From: Bacteroidota bacterium
GTDB lineage: Bacteria > Bacteroidota > Bacteroidia > NS11-12g > UBA955
Length of the DNA stretch: 9,590 bases
Direction of reading: 5' to 3'
Assembly (NCBI GenBank): GCA_005788145.1
Contig: SXYY01000116.1
Coordinates: forward strand, 1 to 9,590
The notes beneath the pieces were generated by a model that saw only the letters and a list, made by a program, of their open reading frames with translations, ran no database searches and was not told the origin of the DNA. The position numbers were made by a program, and so were the translations under genes. Below, piece after piece: positions 1 through 6,101 of this stretch; the stretch's first letter is position 1; every line of letters begins with the position of its first letter.

Positions 1-30
1 ACGGCCAATCGGTGACATCGAACAATGCCC

Positions 31-70
31 AAAACAAAAAGGGTCGTTATGGCGAACCAAAACGACCCTT
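31..70 (-). terminator. Rho-independent terminator downstream of the serine palmitoyltransferase gene
   Basis: A perfect 10-bp inverted repeat (39-48 with 61-70, arms AAGGGTCGTT and AACGACCCTT, 12-nt loop) is followed, reading along the minus strand, by TTTGTTTT. A stem with a GC-rich centre and a T-run is the classic intrinsic terminator. It lies 56 bp beyond the stop codon of the minus-strand gene at 127-1374, so it most likely ends that transcript. A plus-strand transcript would not have a T-run after the stem. Confidence 0.8.
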
Positions 71-126
71 GCGAGATATTCTTTCGTAATTCCATCCTCC
101 GCAGCCGTTAACCAACGGCAACGAAA

Positions 127-1374
127 TTAGGCGAACTCAGCCAATTTTTCTTTGCGATATTCGCCAGCGTCCAATTTGCTTTTGATGGATTTAAAAGCAT
201 CGATGGTCTCTTTTACATCCTCCAGGCTGTGAACAGCCGTGGGGATCAATCGCAAAATAATCATTCCCTTGGGTACTACGGGGTATACGACAATGCTACA
301 GAAAATATTGAAATTCTCACGCAAGTCGTGGGTCAAGTGAGTGGCCTCTGGAATGGTGCCATTCAGTACCACGGGTGTTACAGGAGTGGTGGTGATTCCG
401 ATGTTGAATCCTGCCTCACGCAAACCGTTTTGCAAAGCATTGGTGATTGTCCATAATTTCTCCTTCAACTCGGGCATGGTGCGAATCATCTGCAATCGCT
501 TGATCGAACCAACAACCAAAGGCATTGGCAGTGCTTTGGCATAGATTTGAGAACGCATGTTGTAGCGCAAGAATTTGATGACATGGGGTTCAGAAGCGAT
601 GAACGCACCAATACCCGCCATCGACTTGGCAAAAGTAGAGAAGTATATGTCTACGCCTTCTGTACACCCTTGTTCTTCTGTTGTTCCGGCGCCTGTCTTA
701 CCCATCGTCCCGAAACCATGTGCATCGTCTACCAACAAACGGAAATTGAATTTCTCCTTCAATGCCACGATTTCTTTCAACTTGCCCTGAGAACCTGTCA
801 TCCCGAATACACCCTCGGTGATTACCAAAACCGCGCCGCCGGTGGATTCTACCAACTTGGTGGCACGCTTGAGTTGCTGCTCCAAACTTTCAATGTTGTT
901 GTGGTTGTATACAAATCGCTTGCCCATGTGCAAACGAACACCATCAATGATACATGCATGCGATTCCGCATCGTATACGATCACATCGTGGCGGTCAACC
1001 AATGCGTCAATTGCGCTTAGAACACCCTGGTAGCCATAGTTTAACAAGATACAATCGGGCTTTCCAACGAAACTCGCCAGGTCTTGCTCCAGCTGCTCAT
1101 GGTAGTTGCTGTTGCCACTCATCATGCGTGCACCCATCGGGTAAGCCATGCCAAATTGTGCAGCTGCTTCAGTATCTGCTTTCATCACATCGGGATGATT
1201 TGCCAATCCCAAATAGTTGTTCAAACTCCAATTCAAACGGGTTTTGCCTCTGAAAATCATTCGGGGTCCGATCGGACCTTCCAACTTAGGGAAAGTGTAA
1301 TAACCGTGTGCGTCGTCAGCGTGCTGGCCCAAAGGACCCATACGCTCATGCAATTTTTCGAAAATATCTCTCAT
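127..1374 (-). CDS. spt: Serine palmitoyltransferase-like PLP-dependent acyltransferase (alpha-oxoamine synthase family)
   Basis: This is a 415-residue fold-type I PLP enzyme of the alpha-oxoamine synthase family. It should condense an amino acid, most likely serine, with an acyl-CoA such as palmitoyl-CoA, releasing CO2 and CoA to give the 3-keto sphingoid base in the cytosol. Visible family features are the early NNYLGLANHP motif (about 52-61), SHACIIDG with the ring-stacking His (about H139), the DDAHGFGTMGKTGAG block (about 216-230) that contacts PLP, and FSTFAKSMAG, in which K250 is the likely Schiff-base lysine. The DDAHGFGT/FAKSMA pair is what I associate with Bacteroidota serine palmitoyltransferases, rather than with BioF, HemA or Kbl, which usually have a TLSKA-like lysine motif. 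The length is normal for the family. The start ATG at 1374 leads straight into a plausible MRDIFEKLHERM helix. No strong Shine-Dalgarno is visible, and a terminator follows the gene. Glycine C-acetyltransferase (Kbl) is the main alternative. Confidence 0.85.
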   Translation of the reverse strand: MRDIFEKLHERMGPLGQHADDAHGYYTFPKLEGPIGPRMIFRGKTRLNWSLNNYLGLANHPDVMKADTEAAAQFGMAYPMGARMMSGNSNYHEQLEQDLASFVGKPDCILLNYGYQGVLSAIDALVDRHDVIVYDAESHACIIDGVRLHMGKRFVYNHNNIESLEQQLKRATKLVESTGGAVLVITEGVFGMTGSQGKLKEIVALKEKFNFRLLVDDAHGFGTMGKTGAGTTEEQGCTEGVDIYFSTFAKSMAGIGAFIASEPHVIKFLRYNMRSQIYAKALPMPLVVGSIKRLQMIRTMPELKEKLWTITNALQNGLREAGFNIGITTTPVTPVVLNGTIPEATHLTHDLRENFNIFCSIVVYPVVPKGMIILRLIPTAVHSLEDVKETIDAFKSIKSKLDAGEYRKEKLAEFA

Positions 1375-1401
1375 GATGATGGACTACAAATAGTATTGAT
1401 G

Positions 1402-1409
1402 CAAATTTA
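1402..1409 (-). promoter_or_regulatory. Candidate Bacteroidota -7 box upstream of the serine palmitoyltransferase gene
   Basis: TAAATTTG on the minus strand matches the Bacteroidota sigma-70-type -7 consensus TAnnTTTG and lies 27 nt before the ATG at 1374. This predicts a 5' leader of roughly 20-25 nt. I see no TTG at the expected -33 spacing, so this is a weak call based on the -7 match alone. Confidence 0.35.
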
Positions 1410-1473
1410 ACAACCTATTGATGATAATTGTGACATAAGTTGTTCTCTGTTTGTGAATAAGGTAGGGATTATG

Positions 1474-2226
1474 TCAACGACCCACCACAAAAACGCAAGG
1501 GCTTTTGCCAAAAGTCTCGGTTTTTTTCTTCCATTCGGCGATGGTTTGTGTGCGAATGGATTCGTTTTCAGTGTGAATGTCGCTTGCGATACACAGCAAC
1601 ATATCGCTCGGTAAATTTTTGCAAAAAAACTGTAGCAATCGATCTGTGCGATAGGGGGTCTCGATGAACAAATGGCTGTGTTTATCGGTGGCTTTGTTTT
1701 GCAACAGCAAGGTGAGTTGCTTCAATTCGTTTTCGTTGATTGGCGGATATCCGTGGAAGGTGAAAGTTTGTCCGCTCAATCCACTGCCCGCAAGGGCCAA
1801 CATCAAACTGTTGGGTCCCATGATGGGTTTGATGTCCCATCCGCGCTGATGCGCCAATTTTACCGCCAACGCCCCTGGGTCAGCAATACAAGGCATGCCT
1901 GCTTCTGAAACCACCCCCACATGGGTTGCACCTTTGATTTCTTTAAAGAACTTCTCCAATTCTTGTTTTGGGGTGCGGATGTTGAATTCGAAAATATCCA
2001 ATTCGTTGATGACGATGCCCAGTTTCAGTCCCGAGATAAAGCGCCGTAGGGTTCTCGCATCTTCGGCCACCCAATGTTTGATAGGCATGATAGCGTCGAT
2101 GTAATTGGGTGTATTCATCCAGCCCCAGCTGAGTTCGCCAATGGGCAGCGGCAGCAATACGAGTTGGGTGGGTTGTGGCCCAGTGGGCTGCTCGGTTTTG
2201 CTCGATGCGATGATTGGCTCTTCCAT
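1474..2226 (-). CDS. SAM-dependent methyltransferase, short RsmI-like (tetrapyrrole methylase fold)
   Basis: This 250-residue protein has the tetrapyrrole-methylase fold used by RsmI, which 2'-O-methylates C1402 of 16S rRNA. The diagnostic block is VVSEAGMPCIADPG (about 105-118), which matches the RsmI VSDAGTPxISDPG SAM-binding motif. It is followed by IMGPNSLMLALAGSGL (about 135-150, matching PGPSAxxxALxxSGL) and FHGYPP (matching FxGFLP). C-terminal segments such as HLFIETPYR (about 185-193) also fit. The N-terminus, QLVLLPLPIGE (about 21-31), replaces the usual ATPIGNLxDIT. Bacteroidota commonly carry a canonical RsmI and a second, shorter paralogue of this type whose substrate is uncertain to me, so I give no gene symbol. 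A Gln/Pro-rich tail of about 20 residues precedes the fold, and the next Met (about M37) would cut into it. No strong Shine-Dalgarno is seen, only GGGAAA upstream. Confidence 0.85.
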   Translation of the reverse strand: MEEPIIASSKTEQPTGPQPTQLVLLPLPIGELSWGWMNTPNYIDAIMPIKHWVAEDARTLRRFISGLKLGIVINELDIFEFNIRTPKQELEKFFKEIKGATHVGVVSEAGMPCIADPGALAVKLAHQRGWDIKPIMGPNSLMLALAGSGLSGQTFTFHGYPPINENELKQLTLLLQNKATDKHSHLFIETPYRTDRLLQFFCKNLPSDMLLCIASDIHTENESIRTQTIAEWKKKTETFGKSPCVFVVGR

Positions 2227-2335
2227 GCTGCGAATTTCCCATTAAATGCTGAAAGATTTTTTCATTTCGCCCGAGAAGTGAAAAATAGTATCAAATTGTC
2301 AATTAAATGTAATGTGAATTCAACTGCTCGTTTTT

Positions 2336-2641
2336 ATGAAGTACCTTTGTTCGGTGAGCTTTGTAAATCGTCTCAAACAGCGTTGGAATGTAGAGAAAGC
2401 CTGGATGGTATGGGTGATCTTGTTGGTATTTGCCTTGACGGGTTTTACCGTAATGTACCTCAAGAAATTTGTGAAGCCCTATCTGGGGGACGAATGGTGG
2501 GTTGATGTGGTCTACTACATTTTAATTCTGCCTGTTTACAATATCTTGTTGCTCACCTACGGCTTTTGCTTAGGTCAATTCCGCTATTTCTGGAACTTCG
2601 AAAAACGATTTTTCAAACGCATTGTTGATTCCTTCAAATGA
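2336..2641 (+). CDS. Small membrane protein, DUF6787-like
   Basis: This short protein is 101 residues from the ATG at 2336, or 95 from a GTG at 2354. It has two clear hydrophobic segments (about 24-40, VWVILLVFALTGFTVMY, and about 59-78, VYYILILPVYNILLLTYGFC), a basic LKQRWNV entry before the first and a basic FEKRFFKR end. This layout resembles the small Bacteroidota membrane family DUF6787 as I remember it; no biochemical role is known to me. A promoter-like TACCTTTG (2342-2349) lies inside the first codons of the ATG version, so a transcript made from it would start near 2354-2356. That favours the GTG at 2354, and the coordinates given are the outer limit. The gene ends in an ATGA overlap with the mrp-type gene, implying translational coupling and shared transcription. 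Confidence 0.75.
   Translation: MKYLCSVSFVNRLKQRWNVEKAWMVWVILLVFALTGFTVMYLKKFVKPYLGDEWWVDVVYYILILPVYNILLLTYGFCLGQFRYFWNFEKRFFKRIVDSFK
2342..2349 (+). promoter_or_regulatory. Candidate -7 box (TACCTTTG) at the start of the small membrane protein-mrp-nifU cluster
   Basis: TACCTTTG is an exact match to TAnnTTTG, in the gap after the divergent methyltransferase gene. The in-frame GTG at 2354 follows after only 4 nt. The same box-to-start arrangement occurs before the enoyl-CoA hydratase gene (4 nt) and the NifU-type gene (6 nt). I see no TTG 17-23 nt upstream, so the -33 element is weak or absent. Confidence 0.5.
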
Positions 2642-3687
2642 TTACCCAAGAAGCTGTCCTCAAAGCCTTATCGCACGTTGATGATCCCGACCTCAAAAAG
2701 GATTTGGTGACACTGGGAATGATTGAAGACCTCGTCATCGGACAAGAAATATCCTTCACCCTTGTGCTTACAACGCCCGCGTGTCCGATGAAAGACATGA
2801 TGGTGAACGCATGCAAAACGGCCATCCGGTTGATGGTTGATCCCAACATCGCTGTCACAGTAAACACCACATCGCGTGTTCGGGGAAGTATTCCCGTTTC
2901 CGAGGTATTGCCGGATGTAAAACACGTAATTGCAGTGGCATCGGGTAAAGGGGGTGTAGGTAAGAGTACGCTTTCGGCGGCGCTGGCGCTTGCACTTCAC
3001 GGTATGGGAGCCAAGGTGGGATTGCTGGATGCGGATATCTATGGTCCAAGTGTACCCACCATTTTTGGTGTTTCTGAATCGCCCCAGATGTATATGAAGG
3101 GCGACAAACAAATCATGATTCCCATCGAAGCCAAAGGGTTGAAATTGTTGAGCATTGGGTTTATGACGGCACCGGGACAGGCAATTGTTTGGCGGGGTCC
3201 AATGGTTTCCAGTGCTTTCAGGCAGTTTGTGCAGGACACCGATTGGGGCGATTTGGACTATTTGATCATTGATTTACCCCCCGGAACGGGCGATGTGCAA
3301 TTGAGTCTGGTGCAAAATGTACCATTGACAGGCGTTGTGATTGTGACCACGCCGCAAGAAATGGCATTGACCGATGCGCGCAGGGCGATGGGGATGTTCT
3401 CGATGGAAGCGGTGAACAAACGCATATTGGGTGTGGTAGAGAACATGAGTTACTTCACGCCAGACGACGCCCCTGATAAGAAATATCGCTTGTTTGGCGA
3501 AGGGGGAGGACAAACCCTCTCCAAAGAATACAATGTGCCCTTTTTGGGAGAATTGCCTTTGAATCCCTCGTTGATGCAACACATCGACCAAGGGAATATT
3601 ATCGCAACATCGCCAGAATTGGCGCCGTACTATCCTGTAGCGAGTGCTTTGGCGCAGCAAGTGAGTATGTTGCAAATCACAAAATAA
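2638..3687 (+). CDS. mrp: Mrp/NBP35 family ATP-binding Fe-S cluster carrier protein (ApbC)
   Basis: This 349-residue P-loop ATPase of the Mrp/ApbC/Nbp35 family is thought to load Fe-S clusters onto apoproteins in the cytosol. Residues about 1-80 form a DUF59/MIP18-type domain with the conserved TPACPMKDMM segment (C49). The deviant Walker A SGKGGVGKS lies at 102-110, followed by LLDADIYGPSVP (129-140), Walker B-like YLIIDLPPGTGD (208-219) and VTTPQEMALTDARRA (237-250). After ENMSYF (268-273), where many Mrp proteins have a CxxC for the bridging cluster, this protein reads TPDDAPDKKYRLFGEGGG with no cysteine. I recall a similar cysteine-free segment in other Bacteroidota Mrp proteins. The start overlaps the upstream stop as ATGA, and the NifU-type gene begins 17 bp after the stop, consistent with an Fe-S maturation operon. 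Confidence 0.93.
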   Translation: MITQEAVLKALSHVDDPDLKKDLVTLGMIEDLVIGQEISFTLVLTTPACPMKDMMVNACKTAIRLMVDPNIAVTVNTTSRVRGSIPVSEVLPDVKHVIAVASGKGGVGKSTLSAALALALHGMGAKVGLLDADIYGPSVPTIFGVSESPQMYMKGDKQIMIPIEAKGLKLLSIGFMTAPGQAIVWRGPMVSSAFRQFVQDTDWGDLDYLIIDLPPGTGDVQLSLVQNVPLTGVVIVTTPQEMALTDARRAMGMFSMEAVNKRILGVVENMSYFTPDDAPDKKYRLFGEGGGQTLSKEYNVPFLGELPLNPSLMQHIDQGNIIATSPELAPYYPVASALAQQVSMLQITK

Positions 3688-3698
3688 TATTACTTTTG
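3670..3698 (+). promoter_or_regulatory. Candidate promoter (TTG-N18-TACTTTTG) for the NifU-type gene
   Basis: TTG at 3670-3672 and TACTTTTG at 3691-3698 are separated by 18 nt, which matches the Bacteroidota housekeeping promoter TTG-(about 17-23)-TAnnTTTG. The box ends 6 nt before the ATG at 3705, so initiation would give an almost leaderless mRNA. It overlaps the 3' end of mrp, so the NifU-type gene could be expressed both by read-through and on its own. Confidence 0.6.
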
Positions 3699-3704
3699 CT
3701 CACC

Positions 3705-3941
3705 ATGAGCGCCATTGATACCCAAGTTGAGCAGGTCCTAGAAACCATCCGTCCGTATTTGCATGCCGATGGTGGGGATGTGGAGTTGGTGGAGGTTAGC
3801 AGTGAATTGGATGTGGTGTTGCGATTGACCGGCGCCTGTAGCACATGCAGCATGAGCGAAATGACGATGACGGCGGGGATTGAGGAGAGTTTGCGCAGGG
3901 CGATTCCAAACATTGGAAAGATTACGGCATTAAAAGATTAA
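3705..3941 (+). CDS. NifU C-terminal domain family Fe-S scaffold/carrier protein
   Basis: This 78-residue stand-alone NifU C-terminal (Nfu-type) domain should bind an Fe-S cluster and pass it to client proteins. It carries RPYLHADGGDVELVEV (about 16-31) and LTGACSTCSMSEMTM (about 41-55), with C45 and C48 forming the CxxC, then GIEESLRRAIPNI (58-70). This is the complete short form, without the IscU-like or A-type domains found in longer NifU/NfuA proteins. I place the start at the ATG at 3705; the in-frame TTG at 3696 lies inside the -7 promoter box and is unlikely. It sits 17 bp after mrp and 1 bp before the next gene. The pairing with an Mrp ATPase supports a joint role in Fe-S protein maturation, perhaps supplying the Cys ligands that this Mrp lacks; that last step is inference. 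Confidence 0.9.
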   Translation: MSAIDTQVEQVLETIRPYLHADGGDVELVEVSSELDVVLRLTGACSTCSMSEMTMTAGIEESLRRAIPNIGKITALKD

Positions 3942-3942
3942 C

Positions 3943-4806
3943 ATGGTGGCAAAACTCCTGATGGCATTTCGGAAACAGGGTGCATCACAGGGGAAGCCGT
4001 TTTTTGGAACCCAGGCCTTGGGAATTCCATTGGTTGCCGGGGTGTTTATTTTGCTGCGTATTTTGATGTTGTCAAGGCCGTCCACTGGGTCTTTGAATAC
4101 TGGTGTTGAGGACGCTTTTATGAACGGAGTTAGGCACTTGCGACTGGCCGATTTTTTGTTGGTGGGTTGTTGCATTTGGGTGTACACGGCCGATTTTTTT
4201 AGAGACATTTTGCATTGGGATGCGCTTGGGTTTCCAATGCGATCCTGGCAGGTGATTTGGTTGTTATTTTGGGGGTTGCTCCCGTTTTTTGGGTTATTAT
4301 TGGTTGCGCCATTTACAACTGACATCAACATATCGGTATTGATTGCGGCCTTGCGTTGGTCGATTTTGGGAGGGGTCGGTTATGTGATTGTTCAACTAAG
4401 GGGCGGGAAAATGGCGGCGTTATTTGGTCCATTTTTCATTGCGATCACATTTGCATTGGCGTTATTTTGGGATGTGTCTGAGCCTTGGGCGTTGCCTCTG
4501 TGGCGGGAGGGTGCGTTCTTATTTGTGTTGAATGTTTGGGTGATGCAGTGGTTTGAACAGGACAAGGATGCGGTATCCAATTCGAGCAATATTTGGCGTT
4601 CGTTTGAAACGCGATGGCTTAGGTTTGCGATGGTGGTGGTGGCGGTTTGCTTGTTGGTTTTGTGGGGCGGGCAAGCCCAGCGAAGCTGGGGTCTGCCCGC
4701 CTTATTGGTTCTTTATTTGGTGATGATGCGATTCCCAGATGCCGTGCGACCGTTTCGGCTGTATAGGCTCCTCATAGACGGCGGACTCCTGTTGTGGTTG
4801 TTATGA
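3943..4806 (+). CDS. Polytopic membrane protein, possibly a divergent UbiA-like prenyltransferase relative
   Basis: This 287-residue integral membrane protein has about seven to nine hydrophobic segments (about 27-43, 69-81, 103-122, 131-151, 158-175, 189-203, 226-242, 250-262, 274-287). I do not recognise it firmly. VYTADFFRD (80-88) and EQDKD (205-209) are spaced like the two acidic motifs of UbiA-type enzymes and of Bacteroidota UbiA-like unknown proteins, and RLYRLLIDGGLLL near the C-terminus also recalls those. The canonical NDxxDxxxD is not present, so catalysis is uncertain. It is unusually Trp-rich, with about 16 in 287. It starts 1 bp after the NifU-type stop, so it is co-transcribed and possibly translationally coupled; ATG 3961 is an alternative start. 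A long GC-rich palindrome lies within its coding sequence at 4666-4701. A member of another Bacteroidota membrane DUF family remains possible. Confidence 0.75.
   Translation: MVAKLLMAFRKQGASQGKPFFGTQALGIPLVAGVFILLRILMLSRPSTGSLNTGVEDAFMNGVRHLRLADFLLVGCCIWVYTADFFRDILHWDALGFPMRSWQVIWLLFWGLLPFFGLLLVAPFTTDINISVLIAALRWSILGGVGYVIVQLRGGKMAALFGPFFIAITFALALFWDVSEPWALPLWREGAFLFVLNVWVMQWFEQDKDAVSNSSNIWRSFETRWLRFAMVVVAVCLLVLWGGQAQRSWGLPALLVLYLVMMRFPDAVRPFRLYRLLIDGGLLLWLL
4666..4701. repeat. GC-rich compound palindrome inside the membrane protein gene
   Basis: The outer arms GGCGGGCA (4666-4673) and TGCCCGCC (4694-4701) are perfectly complementary. They enclose a second stem, CCCAGC (4676-4681) with GCTGGG (4685-4690) and a GAA loop, leaving a small asymmetric internal loop between them. 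The whole would fold into one long hairpin. It is in frame and codes for about WGGQAQRSWGLPA between two membrane segments. It resembles a REP-type element in shape, but I found no second copy in this window. Confidence 0.6.
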
Positions 4807-4883
4807 CTACAAATCGTTTTGCGGTGTCTTAATGCTGGTAATTGCAGCAAGACGAATGGCCAAGGTGCAGGCGTTTGAAATGG

Positions 4884-4903
4884 AATGGATTATTTAATCC
4901 ATT
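4884..4903. terminator. Possible weak bidirectional terminator at the convergent gene ends
   Basis: AATGGATTA (4884-4892) and TAATCCATT (4895-4903) are perfect 9-bp arms around a 2-nt centre, and the palindrome includes the nhaA stop codon (4890-4892). It lies between the plus-strand membrane gene, which ends at 4806, and nhaA on the minus strand. On the plus strand it runs into a short TTTT, but the stem is AT-rich and no long T-run follows on either strand, so termination is uncertain. Confidence 0.35.
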
Positions 4904-6068
4904 TTAACAGAGCATATCCTAGAACTGCACACGTAGAAGATGCAATCAGTATACTCACTTTTCCGAGGTCGATGAGGGCTGAATCCGCGAATGCCAAATT
5001 GTCGACGAAAATTGCCATCGTAAAGCCGATTCCGCCCAAAATGCCGGCTCCTAATAGTTTTTTGAAATTGATGTTTGACGACAAACTGGCTACCCCCAAT
5101 TTTACCGCCAATAAACTGGCCAAAACAATGCCCAAGGGTTTGCCGACAACGAGGCCGAAGAAAATGCCAATGCTGGCGGGGTTAGAAACCAGGGTGGATA
5201 TATCGTCGGGAATCGCAATGGCGGTGTTGGATAGTGCAAACAACGGCAATAAGATATAGGATACCGGCCACTGGATACTTTGCTCCACGCGATAGCTCAA
5301 AGTTTGTGGTTTTCCCGATTTGAACGGAAGCGCAAAAGCCAAAATCACACCGGATAAGGTAGCGTGAATACCACTATGTAGCATGCAGAACCACAAGGAT
5401 GTACCCAAAATCAAAAATAACCAGCCATTTTCATTTTCTCGCTTGTTGAGGAAATACAGGATTGCGATGATCAACGCGCTGAGGATTAGGTATAATCCGT
5501 TGAATCCACCACCGTAAAACAGTGCAATGACCACAATTGCACCCAAATCATCGATGATTGCCAAGGCTGTTAAAAATACTTTTAACGCAGTGGGAACCCG
5601 ATCGCCCAGCAAGCCCATGATGGCTATGGCGAATGCGATGTCCGTGGCCGTTGGGATTCCTGCGCCTGAAATTGTGGCCGGATGATTGAAGTTGAAAATC
5701 AAATAGATCAATGCCGGCATCACCATGCCCCCCAAAGCCCCAATCATCGGCAACATTGCGCGTTTTCGGTCAGAAAGTTCGCCGATGTAAAGTTCCCGCT
5801 CAATTTCCAATCCCACGAGCAAAAAGAAAATGGTCATCAGTGCATCATTGATCCACTCAGTGATGCTGTGTTCAAGGTGAAATTGATGGCTGCTGATTCC
5901 GATTTTCTGCCCCCAAAATCCAATGTAACTCGGTCCCCAAGCTGAATTGGCAAGCAGCAAAGAAATTGCCGTGGCAAGGATCAATAGGATTCCGGCCGAC
6001 TGCTGACTTTGGAAGAATTCCTTGAAAAGTGTGGTGAGTCTGAGACTTGATTTGGGAGATGATTTCAT
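4890..6068 (-). CDS. nhaA: Na+/H+ antiporter NhaA
   Basis: This 392-residue inner-membrane antiporter exports Na+ (or Li+) in exchange for protons and should support pH and salt homeostasis. The NhaA signatures are complete: FFLLVGLEIERELYIGEL (81-98), GIPTATDIAFA with D143 matching E. coli D133, ALAIIDDLGAIVVIALFY (168-185) with D173/D174 matching the ion-binding D163/D164, and VVGKPLGI with K310 matching K300. About a dozen hydrophobic segments are present, and the length matches the family. The ATG at 6068 is followed by a short basic tail (MKSSPKSSLR) and an amphipathic helix, as usual for NhaA. It begins 33 bp after the tdk stop on the same strand, so co-transcription with tdk is likely. 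A small perfect hairpin sits in the gap (6080-6094), and no TAnnTTTG box is seen directly upstream. Confidence 0.96.
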   Translation of the reverse strand: MKSSPKSSLRLTTLFKEFFQSQQSAGILLILATAISLLLANSAWGPSYIGFWGQKIGISSHQFHLEHSITEWINDALMTIFFLLVGLEIERELYIGELSDRKRAMLPMIGALGGMVMPALIYLIFNFNHPATISGAGIPTATDIAFAIAIMGLLGDRVPTALKVFLTALAIIDDLGAIVVIALFYGGGFNGLYLILSALIIAILYFLNKRENENGWLFLILGTSLWFCMLHSGIHATLSGVILAFALPFKSGKPQTLSYRVEQSIQWPVSYILLPLFALSNTAIAIPDDISTLVSNPASIGIFFGLVVGKPLGIVLASLLAVKLGVASLSSNINFKKLLGAGILGGIGFTMAIFVDNLAFADSALIDLGKVSILIASSTCAVLGYALLKWIK

Positions 6069-6079
6069 GGATGGTTTGA

Positions 6080-6094
6080 AACGATGGTATCGTT
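6080..6094 (-). other. Small hairpin in the nhaA leader
   Basis: AACGAT (6080-6085) and ATCGTT (6089-6094) form a perfect 6-bp inverted repeat with a 3-nt loop, ending 11 nt before the nhaA ATG and inside the 33-bp tdk-nhaA gap. It is short and has no T-run, so it is unlikely to be a terminator. It could affect ribosome access or bind a dimeric protein, or be chance. Confidence 0.3.
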
Positions 6095-6101
6095 GGGGTA
6101 T

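Noticed and set aside
104..119. Inverted repeat GCCGTT-AACC-AACGGC just after the serine palmitoyltransferase stop, considered as a terminator
   Set aside because: No T-run follows on either strand, and a far better terminator lies at 31-70.
547..1020. Plus-strand reading frame of 157 codons antisense to the serine palmitoyltransferase gene
   Set aside because: It lies wholly inside a well-supported gene on the other strand, has a Cys/His-rich random-looking composition and no recognisable motif.
2668..3111. Minus-strand reading frame of 147 codons inside mrp
   Set aside because: The mrp frame carries clear Walker motifs; the antisense product has no motif and a His/Arg/Cys-rich composition typical of a shadow.
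3930..4331. Minus-strand reading frame of 133 codons opposite the membrane protein gene
   Set aside because: Its Asn/Lys/Ser-rich composition is what the antisense of a Leu/Val/Phe-rich membrane gene gives; no start signal or motif is seen.
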